Shown in pieces: positions 1 through 5,414 of a DNA stretch of 5,414 nucleotides. Within the stretch, counting starts at the first letter, position 1. Each line of letters begins with the position of its first letter. The DNA is from an uncultured Polaribacter sp. (GTDB lineage: Bacteria > Bacteroidota > Bacteroidia > Flavobacteriales > Flavobacteriaceae). The stretch is from NCBI GenBank assembly GCA_937936695.1, contig CALHCK010000030.1, positions 1-5,414 of the forward strand, given 5' to 3'. Both the position numbers and the translations under genes were made by a program. Under the pieces are notes generated by a model. It had not been told where the DNA came from. It worked only from the letters and a program-made list of their open reading frames with translations, and searched no databases.

Positions 1-1363
1 TGGCTTTTGTTTTAAAGAAAGAATTTTCTAAATCTATGGCCTTTAATTTAGCTTCTATTAATTTTACTTCTCTATAATTAACTAAAAATAAAGAACTTTC
101 TCCAAGAAAAAATTTACGATCTTCAGCATTTAAAAGCGTTCCATAATCTCTAACAATATCTTTGGTTAAGCTATTTTGAGTTACAAAAGATGTAAGTTCT
201 TTTTGAATTGCTTTAACCTTGTTTTTAATAGTAATTTTAGCTACTTCGTTTTCAAATTTTTTGTTCTGCAATTTAATCTTCGCTAATTTTAAATCACCTT
301 TTTCTTTTCGTAAAAATATAGGTAGCTTAAACGTAACACCAGCTTTATATTCTTGAGAATTAAATGAATTAGGCGGGTTGTTTCTTTCTGTTAAAAAGTT
401 ATACTGTACGTCTAGTTTTGGTAACAAACTATTTAATTTTAGCCTTTTTTCTACATTTAAACTTTTAATTTTAAACTCTAAAGATTTAATTTTAGGGTGA
501 TTATTAATATCAAAAGTTGCATTGTTAAATAACGCAATATTAAACGTAGTATCTACATTATTAAGTGTATTTACGTCTGGTGTTATATACTCTTTTAATT
601 CTATGGGAGTATTATTAGTTAACCATAAAAAATTAGATAACTCTAAAGAAGATTTTACAAGTTTAATACTAGCTTTTTCTAAATTAAGCTTTCTGTTATT
701 TAAAGTTATTTTAGCTTCTGTAGTATCTATAGCTGGTTTTTCTCCTTCTAAAAAAGCTTTTTTAGTAGCTTTAAATCTTATTTCAGCATTGTTTAAAAAG
801 TTTTCATATACCTTTTTTTCGTTGTAAGTTTTTAACCAATAAAAATATGCTAAAGAGGCATCATACAAAATTTCATTAACTAAAATAAGTTGGTCTTCTT
901 TAGATTGATTTAAAAATAGTTTGGCTTTTTTTAAAGCAGCCATTCTTTTGTTAATAACTAAGCCTTTTAAAAGCGATGCAGAGATCCCTGCGCTATAAAG
1001 TCCTTCTGATGGTACATTGGCTTCCGGATTTAAAAAAACGCCCTCATTTCGCTCGAAATTAGCTTTAAACTCTATTCCGTAATAAGTAGGTATTTTAAAA
1101 GCAGCATTTAATTTATCAAAATATTCTAATTTTTTAAATTCTTTCTTATCGTAATCTATTTCTATTTTTGGATCAAAACCTCCTCTTGCTTTTAGTAATT
1201 TTGCTTCACTTTTGTTAATAACAAGGTTTGCTTGTTTAACAATAGGGTGATAGTTTTTTACATAGCCTAAATACTCAGATAAAGACATAATAGAATCTAA
1301 TTTATCTTGAGCAAAAAATGTTGAGAATCCAAAAAGAAGGGCTAATAAAATGTACTTTTTCAT
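1..1363 (-). CDS. TolC-family outer-membrane efflux channel protein (3' end cut by window edge)
   Basis: I translated this frame by hand: it is open from the ATG at 1361-1363 to the left edge, 454 codons with no stop. The first 18 residues form a signal peptide (MKKYILLALLFGFSTFFA), with likely cleavage before Gln19. The mature part shows the two related halves of the outer-membrane efflux protein (OEP) fold. One begins near residue 28 with an HP motif (His39-Pro40) and a later LLKAR..FDPKIE strand; the other begins near 289 with a second HP and ..LLPKLDVQYNF. Long Lys/Glu/Leu-rich helices follow each. The closing segment (GESSLFLVNYRE, residues 421-432, then an Ala/Lys/Leu helix) is typical of TolC C-termini, so probably only a few tens of residues are missing. 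In this family three subunits form the outer-membrane and periplasmic exit duct. It is the last visible gene of the cluster, 26 bases after the HlyD-like gene, and should be the exit channel for that pump. Substrate unknown. Confidence 0.9.
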   Translation of the reverse strand, partial: MKKYILLALLFGFSTFFAQDKLDSIMSLSEYLGYVKNYHPIVKQANLVINKSEAKLLKARGGFDPKIEIDYDKKEFKKLEYFDKLNAAFKIPTYYGIEFKANFERNEGVFLNPEANVPSEGLYSAGISASLLKGLVINKRMAALKKAKLFLNQSKEDQLILVNEILYDASLAYFYWLKTYNEKKVYENFLNNAEIRFKATKKAFLEGEKPAIDTTEAKITLNNRKLNLEKASIKLVKSSLELSNFLWLTNNTPIELKEYITPDVNTLNNVDTTFNIALFNNATFDINNHPKIKSLEFKIKSLNVEKRLKLNSLLPKLDVQYNFLTERNNPPNSFNSQEYKAGVTFKLPIFLRKEKGDLKLAKIKLQNKKFENEVAKITIKNKVKAIQKELTSFVTQNSLTKDIVRDYGTLLNAEDRKFFLGESSLFLVNYREVKLIEAKLKAIDLENSFFKTKA

Positions 1364-1389
1364 ATTGAATATCTAAGTTTTAAAAACTC

Positions 1390-2739
1390 TTATTTCTTTT
1401 TTGTTTTTTTACCATTTGCAGGTTGATAGTAGTTAGGAGGGAAGCTGTTTAATTGTCTCCAAAGTTCAAACCAAATAGGTACATCTTCTAACAAAGCAAT
1501 TGTTTGCGCACCAGATCCAACTCTAATAGCTGTTGGCCATGTGTGGTCTTTATTATCAGGAGCTAGTAAAATTCTAAACTTTCCATTATCGCTTATAAAA
1601 TTTTCTATGGCAACAACTTTAGCACCATAAGTACCATAAGAAACATTAGGCCATCCAGAAAAAACAATAGCAGGCCAACCATCAAACTGAACACGTACTT
1701 TTTCTCCAATATGTATTAAAGGCAAATCTATCGGTCTTACAAAAGTTTCAACAGCTAAATCGTATTTTTCAGGCATAATACCTACAATATCATCACCTCC
1801 CTTAAAAGTACCTCCAATACCCCCTTTTATAGCTTTATTGATATACCCGTTTTGCGGAGCAGTAATGTATAATAAACTACTTCTTACAGCATAATTACTT
1901 CTGTTGTTTTCTAATTTAGAAACCTGAGCAACAGCATCAAAACCACTAGATTGAGCAGTAAACATATCGCTCTGAGATTTAGATATTTTATCTGCGTAAG
2001 AAGCTTTTATTCTAGAAAGTTCTAATTTAGCATTTAATATATTGTTTTTACTAGCAAGCAACTTGTTTTCTTGAGATATTAATTTAGCTTGTGTTGCTTG
2101 TAATTTTAATCTCTTTTCTTCAACATCCTTTACAGCTTTTAAACCTTCTTTTTGTAATGTTAACGTTCTATTAAACTGCGTGGTTGCTATAGATATATTA
2201 GTTTTAGCAGCAGCAAAATCTATGCTATCACTTTTTACTTTTAATTTAGATTGAAGCAGCTTGTTTCTTGCCTGTTCTATTTTTAATTTTTGTTCTTCTT
2301 TTAAGGCTACAACCTGTCTTTTAAGCGCGCCAACTTTTTCTTGATATGCAGTTACAGAAGACGATTTTGCATTAATTTGATCTGTTGTTCTTTCTACCAA
2401 TCTATCATCAAAATATTCACTTTTTACTTCAGAAATTCTAAGAATAGTATCTCCTTTTTTTACAAAGTCTCCTTCTTGTACATACCACTCTTCAATACGA
2501 CCAGGTATTTGAGATTGAATAGTTTGCGGTCTTTGGCTAGGGTACAAAGTGGTTACTAACCCTCTACCAGAAATATTTTGTGTCCAAGGTAAAAAAAGAG
2601 CAATAAAACCTACAATGGCAAAAACTAAAAGAAATTTATTTAATGCTTTGTAGTATTTTTTATTCAGTATTTTTTTACCAGATTTAAAATTCTTTAAATC
2701 AAAATCTGTACTTAATTTGTTATTAGATATATTTAACAT
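1390..2739 (-). CDS. HlyD-family periplasmic adaptor (membrane fusion) protein
   Basis: A 449-residue protein. It has a basic cytoplasmic N-terminus (about 1-33), one membrane anchor (about 35-51, LLVFAIVGFIALFLPW) and a periplasmic remainder. Residues about 74-104 form the first half of a lipoyl/biotinyl-like domain (PGRIEEWYVQEGDFVKKGDTIL). A long Lys/Gln/Ala/Leu/Ser helical stretch from about 110 to 285 looks like the coiled-coil hairpin that reaches the TolC channel. The second lipoyl half follows at about 288-325 (ITAPQNGYINKAIKGGIGG). A beta-barrel region at about 326-425 carries two GWP motifs (354-356, 362-364). The Lys-rich tail is KKTKKK. In this family the adaptor couples the inner-membrane transporter to the outer-membrane channel. 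It lies 6 bases after the ABC gene stop and 26 bases before the TolC-like gene, which fits that role. The ATG at 2737-2739 is chosen because it sits directly after the upstream stop and leaves a normal anchor. The family is clear; the substrate is not. Confidence 0.94.
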   Translation of the reverse strand: MLNISNNKLSTDFDLKNFKSGKKILNKKYYKALNKFLLVFAIVGFIALFLPWTQNISGRGLVTTLYPSQRPQTIQSQIPGRIEEWYVQEGDFVKKGDTILRISEVKSEYFDDRLVERTTDQINAKSSSVTAYQEKVGALKRQVVALKEEQKLKIEQARNKLLQSKLKVKSDSIDFAAAKTNISIATTQFNRTLTLQKEGLKAVKDVEEKRLKLQATQAKLISQENKLLASKNNILNAKLELSRIKASYADKISKSQSDMFTAQSSGFDAVAQVSKLENNRSNYAVRSSLLYITAPQNGYINKAIKGGIGGTFKGGDDIVGIMPEKYDLAVETFVRPIDLPLIHIGEKVRVQFDGWPAIVFSGWPNVSYGTYGAKVVAIENFISDNGKFRILLAPDNKDHTWPTAIRVGSGAQTIALLEDVPIWFELWRQLNSFPPNYYQPANGKKTKKK

Positions 2740-2745
2740 GTCTAA

Positions 2746-4410
2746 TTATATTATTGATTTAATTTCTCCTTTTTCTAACGTAAGTGTTTTGTTGCACTTT
2801 GTTCTCCAACTCTTTTTGCTACTTACAACAATTAATGCCCAAGGTCTTGCTACATCTGTTAAATAGCTAATGATATTTTGAGTTTCTTCTAGATTAAATT
2901 GATCTAAAGGATCTTCTAAAATCATTATTTTTGGCTTTTTAATAATGGCTCTTGCTAAAATTATTTTTTTAGCAATTGTATAAGACATTTGCTTGCCTTC
3001 TGGATATAAAATAGTTTCTAAACCTTCTGATTGTTCTTTTAAAAATGCGGTTAAACCTACAATTTCTAAAGCGTCATAAATAGTTTCGTCATCTACACTT
3101 GTATTTCCAAAAACAAGGTTGTTTCTAATGCTACCCTCAAAAGGAGTTTCATCAGAAAGAGATAAACCTAATTGAGAGCGGTAGTGATTTAAATGAATGC
3201 TATTTAAGGATAAATTGTTTACATAAATATTACCAAAAGAAGGTTGATTAATACCAGATATTAAACGCAATAAAGTAGATTTTCCAGCACCACTTTCTCC
3301 CATAACCAAAATTCTACTACTTGGTTCTATAGTTAAAGAAAGGTCTTTTACAATATGCTTTTTTCTATTAGCTACTTTATAAGTTACATTTTCTAATTCT
3401 AGTGTTACACCATTTTTAAATAAGGGTTTATCTCCTTCTTGAGATTCTAAATCTTTATCTACAACCTGACCTATTTTTTCTATGGATGTAAGCACGTCGT
3501 AAAAAGATTCTAACCCAACAATTAGTTTTTCTACAGAACCTATAATTAATAAAATAATTATTTCTGCAGCCACAAACTGACCAATATTCATTTCTTGACT
3601 TAATACCAAGGCTCCACCAATTAAAAGTAAACTAGCAGTTACAATTACTTTAAAACCAATCATTTGGCTAAATTGTAAAATAAGTATCTTAAAATGCGCT
3701 TCTCTAGCATCTATATATTTACTAACTAAATCATCGTTTTTAGTTACTGCTAAATTGGTTGTACCAGATAGTTTAAAACTGATAACTGCTCTGGCTATTT
3801 CTTGAATCCAATGTGCAACTTTATATTTTATTTTAGACTCCATTAAGCTGGTTTCCAATCCTTTTTGAGCCGTAAATTTAAAAACGATGTAAATTAATAT
3901 AACCAAAAGAATACCAAAAATGATAAAAAATGGATGATAAAAAGATAATAATATTAAAGCAAAAGTAATCTGTAACAATGCTGTTGGTACATCAATTAAT
4001 ATTTTAGATAATCCTTTTTGAATAGTTAATGTATCAAAAAAACGATTCGCTAATTCTGGCGGATAATAATTGCGCAACTCAGTCATTTTAATTTTCGGAA
4101 AACGATAACTTAGTTCAAAAGCAGCTCTTGTAAAAATTCTTTGCTGAATGGTTTCTATAATTCTTAATTGCATAAGTTGTAACGCACCAGAAAAAATAAC
4201 ACCTAAGGTTACTACTATAACTAAAACAATCCAAGAAGTAGATATTTGAGCACCCTGAATTAAATTGATAATTGCTTGAATTCCTAGAGGAAGAGATAAT
4301 GCAACGATACCACCAAAAATAGCATAGTAAAATATTTGAAAAATATCTTTCTTTTCTAATTTTAACAAGCCAATAAAACGTTGCCAAGGAGTTAATTGAG
4401 TCTTTTTCAT
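2746..4410 (-). CDS. ABC exporter subunit, fused membrane and ATP-binding domains, with degenerate catalytic motifs
   Basis: A 554-residue half-transporter of the type I exporter layout. About six membrane segments lie within residues 25-300 (clear ones near 27-48, 60-80, 143-177, 245-270 and 280-299), followed by a nucleotide-binding domain from about 335 to 554. Walker A is intact (GESGAGKST, 371-379, Lys377). Other motifs are aberrant: Ser419 where the Q-loop Gln is expected, MSYTI (475-479) for LSGGQ, Glu499-Asp500 for the Walker B Asp-Glu pair, DQFN (503-506) for the D-loop SALD, and Ser531 for the H-loop His. The helix after the signature (KKIILARAI) is normal, so the alignment is secure. 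There is no N-terminal C39 peptidase or peptidase-like domain; the length resembles short type I secretion ATPases rather than HlyB-size ones. It starts 6 bases after the tetR stop and ends 6 bases before the adaptor gene. It likely forms a homodimer in the inner membrane that feeds the HlyD/TolC-like conduit. Cargo, and whether it hydrolyses ATP normally, are unknown. Confidence 0.93.
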   Translation of the reverse strand: MKKTQLTPWQRFIGLLKLEKKDIFQIFYYAIFGGIVALSLPLGIQAIINLIQGAQISTSWIVLVIVVTLGVIFSGALQLMQLRIIETIQQRIFTRAAFELSYRFPKIKMTELRNYYPPELANRFFDTLTIQKGLSKILIDVPTALLQITFALILLSFYHPFFIIFGILLVILIYIVFKFTAQKGLETSLMESKIKYKVAHWIQEIARAVISFKLSGTTNLAVTKNDDLVSKYIDAREAHFKILILQFSQMIGFKVIVTASLLLIGGALVLSQEMNIGQFVAAEIIILLIIGSVEKLIVGLESFYDVLTSIEKIGQVVDKDLESQEGDKPLFKNGVTLELENVTYKVANRKKHIVKDLSLTIEPSSRILVMGESGAGKSTLLRLISGINQPSFGNIYVNNLSLNSIHLNHYRSQLGLSLSDETPFEGSIRNNLVFGNTSVDDETIYDALEIVGLTAFLKEQSEGLETILYPEGKQMSYTIAKKIILARAIIKKPKIMILEDPLDQFNLEETQNIISYLTDVARPWALIVVSSKKSWRTKCNKTLTLEKGEIKSII

Positions 4411-4416
4411 TCTTTT

Positions 4417-5088
4417 TTAATTTAAAGCTTTTTTAACAAGTTCTGTAAAAAATTGAGTGGGTGTATCTTCGTTTTTACAATCTGTAATAGATGGAAAATG
4501 TTCTTTTAAATAATGTTGATGTAAACCACCTTCTAAAATTGTACTAGCCAAACTTAAGGCGTAAGAATAATCTTTATTTACCTCTGTAATTATAATGCTT
4601 AATCTTGTAATAATACGTTTGTAAACCTCAAAGTAACCTTCTTTATTTTCGGAGTCTACTTCTTTTGTTAAAAAAGATTTAGAACTTTCGTTTACAATAA
4701 TTTTGTAAAGTATTATTTCGTTAATATGAGAAAAGTCGTTATCTTTTTTTACGGTTCTAGTAACCACATTTATGGCCTTATCTAATTTTTCTTTTGGATT
4801 AGAAATACTAAATGTTTCTATTACCAATTGATATTCTAACCAAGCCCAATACCAAGAAGATAAATATTGCAGTAGTTTATGTTTGTTTTCAAAATATCTA
4901 TAAATAGAACTTTCGTTAGAGCCAATTTTATCACCTAGTTTTTTAAACGTAAAACATTCAAAACCTATATCATTAATCAATAATATACTATTTTCAACAA
5001 TGCGTTTTCCTAGTTGAGATGTTTCTGGGTCTTTGATAAATATTTTATCAGAAACAGATATTTTTAAAACTGATAATAAATTTTTCAT
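4417..5088 (-). CDS. TetR/AcrR-family transcriptional regulator
   Basis: A 223-residue protein with a TetR-type DNA-binding domain at about 26-75. Helix 1 spans about 26-41, and the helix-turn-helix with its following segment reads FTFKKLGDKIGSNESSIYRYFENKHKLL (46-73), a close match to the family pattern ending in Y.YF..K..L. Before it is an unusual 20-25-residue leader (KISVSDKIFIKDPETS). After it comes an aromatic patch (SSWYWAWLEY, 77-86), then a variable helical ligand/dimer domain to the C-terminus. In this family a ligand bound by the C-terminal domain releases the repressor from palindromic DNA. It is the first gene of the cluster, 6 bases before the ABC gene, so it probably controls its own transcript and the exporter. 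The candidate operator lies 31-49 bases upstream of its ATG. The ATG at 5086-5088 is used: no strong Shine-Dalgarno precedes it, as usual in Bacteroidetes, but the region is A-rich. The inducer is unknown. Confidence 0.93.
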   Translation of the reverse strand: MKNLLSVLKISVSDKIFIKDPETSQLGKRIVENSILLINDIGFECFTFKKLGDKIGSNESSIYRYFENKHKLLQYLSSWYWAWLEYQLVIETFSISNPKEKLDKAINVVTRTVKKDNDFSHINEIILYKIIVNESSKSFLTKEVDSENKEGYFEVYKRIITRLSIIITEVNKDYSYALSLASTILEGGLHQHYLKEHFPSITDCKNEDTPTQFFTELVKKALN

Positions 5089-5104
5089 TGATGATTTTTA
5101 TTTT

Positions 5105-5112
5105 CAAATTTA
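5105..5112 (-). promoter_or_regulatory. Candidate -7 box of the exporter operon promoter
   Basis: Read on the minus strand this is TAAATTTG, a full match to the Bacteroidetes -7 pattern TAnnTTTG, and the only full match I found on this strand between the tetR start and 5340. It lies 17-24 bases upstream of the tetR ATG, which would leave a very short leader of about 10 bases. No good TTTG -33 box is visible about 19 bases further upstream, so the call is weak. AT-rich sequence makes chance matches common. Confidence 0.3.
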
Positions 5113-5118
5113 AAAGTA

Positions 5119-5137
5119 ATACTATTAATAATAGCAT
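5119..5137. promoter_or_regulatory. Candidate TetR operator: near-perfect palindrome
   Basis: The core CTATTAATAATAG (5122-5134) is a perfect 13-base palindrome around a single central A. Extending outward gives 9-base arms with 8 of 9 positions complementary (mismatch at 5121/5135). The size suits a TetR dimer site. It sits just upstream of the candidate -7 box, where bound repressor would cover the -33 region of the exporter operon. That it is bound by the adjacent regulator is inference from position and symmetry; an AT-rich palindrome can arise by chance. Confidence 0.35.
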
Positions 5138-5159
5138 GTTTTACTAATTTTATTGTTTT

Positions 5160-5185
5160 TTTAACATTTTTTAATAATAGTTAAA
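5160..5185. repeat. Second inverted repeat, sharing a decamer with the candidate operator
   Basis: TTTAAC (5160-5165) and GTTAAA (5180-5185) are inverted copies separated by 14 bases. Inside this element the decamer TTAATAATAG (5171-5180) repeats exactly the right part of the first palindrome (5125-5134), 46 bases away. It could be an auxiliary binding site for the same regulator or for another one. Both arms are AT-rich and short, so significance is uncertain. Confidence 0.25.
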
Positions 5186-5302
5186 CAAAAACAGTTGGTT
5201 TTCTGGCTTATTAAAAAGGTTTTTACATTTATTTTTAAATAAAAAATCATTTAAATTAAAGGTAAAATATAGAAATCTTTAAAAAATATGTAGGCATGCA
5301 AT

Positions 5303-5333
5303 TTTGTAAAGCTCTATTTTTGTAGTATATTTG
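5303..5333 (+). promoter_or_regulatory. Bacteroidetes-type promoter for a divergent plus-strand gene
   Basis: TTTG at 5303-5306 (-33 box) is followed after exactly 19 bases by TATATTTG at 5326-5333 (-7 box, matching TAnnTTTG). Both boxes and the spacing agree with the known consensus for the primary sigma factor of Bacteroidetes. Transcription should begin near 5338-5342 and run rightward, away from the exporter cluster. The predicted leader to the first plausible ATG (5404) is about 64 bases. Confidence 0.65.
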
Positions 5334-5403
5334 CAGTACTTAAGAAACAATACACTTCACTCACTACACTAATTATAAATAGTTGGATTCTAGATTTTAA
5401 GTC

Positions 5404-5414
5404 ATGTATTTTTC
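5404..5414 (+). CDS. Possible start of a divergent gene, cut by the window edge
   Basis: An ATG at 5404-5406 follows an in-frame TAA at 5398-5400 and opens only three complete codons (Met-Tyr-Phe) before the window ends. The case for it is positional: it is the first ATG downstream of the strong promoter at 5303-5333. Nothing can be said about the product, and the true start may lie further right. Confidence 0.22.

Larger units (their letters stand above)
5089..5403. other. Intergenic region between the exporter operon and a divergent transcript
   Basis: About 315 bases, strongly AT-rich, with no credible ORF, tRNA or CRISPR repeat. It holds the two inverted repeats and the weak leftward promoter near tetR, and the strong rightward promoter near its far end. 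The middle part (about 5190-5300) shows only A/T runs and a GC-free palindrome at 5228-5243, to which I assign no role. Confidence 0.7.

Noticed and set aside
522..827. Plus-strand open frame of 101 codons
   Set aside because: It lies wholly antisense inside the TolC-like gene, which shows clear family features in its own frame; the encoded sequence has no recognisable domain.
1376..1388. Short palindrome AGTTTTAAAAACT between adaptor and TolC-like genes
   Set aside because: Only one central base, no G+C-rich stem and no room for a loop, so it cannot act as a terminator; likely chance in AT-rich sequence.
2341..2559. Plus-strand open frame of 72 codons
   Set aside because: Antisense to the lipoyl and start of the coiled-coil region of the adaptor gene; Cys/Phe/Tyr-rich composition typical of a shadow frame.
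4115..4387. Minus-strand open frame of 90 codons
   Set aside because: Same strand but another frame inside the ABC membrane domain; Tyr/Ser/Asn/Cys-rich shadow of the real coding frame.
5186..5193. Minus-strand TGTTTTTG resembling a -7 box
   Set aside because: One mismatch to TAnnTTTG and no -33 box at the right spacing; the match at 5105-5112 is better.
5228..5243. Palindrome TTTATTTTTAAATAAA in the intergenic region
   Set aside because: Contains no G or C and has a two-base centre; unstable as RNA hairpin and expected by chance at this composition.

Overview
The window is very AT-rich (roughly 70 % A+T by eye). Its promoter-like sequences match the Bacteroidetes pattern (TTTG, a spacer of about 19 bases, then TAnnTTTG), and there are no clear Shine-Dalgarno sequences. 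Its proteins are rich in Lys, Asn and Ile. Together these suggest a marine-type member of the Flavobacteriaceae; the genus cannot be fixed from this sequence.

Almost everything lies on the minus strand and reads from right to left as one compact cluster. First comes a TetR-type repressor (4417-5088), then a membrane-spanning ABC exporter subunit (2746-4410), then an HlyD-type periplasmic adaptor (1390-2739), then a TolC-type outer-membrane channel (1-1363) whose last residues run off the left edge. Gaps are 6, 6 and 26 bases, so a single transcript is likely. Together the three transport proteins would form an inner membrane-periplasm-outer membrane conduit of the type I secretion or tripartite efflux kind, with the TetR protein as the likely local switch. 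No cargo gene is present.

The right-hand 326 bases (5089-5414) hold no complete gene. They contain a weak candidate promoter for the cluster, a near-perfect palindrome that could be the TetR operator, a second inverted repeat sharing a decamer with the first, and a strong plus-strand promoter candidate (5303-5333) that probably drives a divergent gene starting at or beyond the right edge.

The most notable point is the ABC protein. Its Walker A motif is intact, but the Q-loop, signature, Walker B/catalytic Glu, D-loop and H-loop positions all depart from consensus in an otherwise complete, undamaged reading frame. It is either a conserved, unusual ATPase subfamily or one that works without ordinary ATP hydrolysis.
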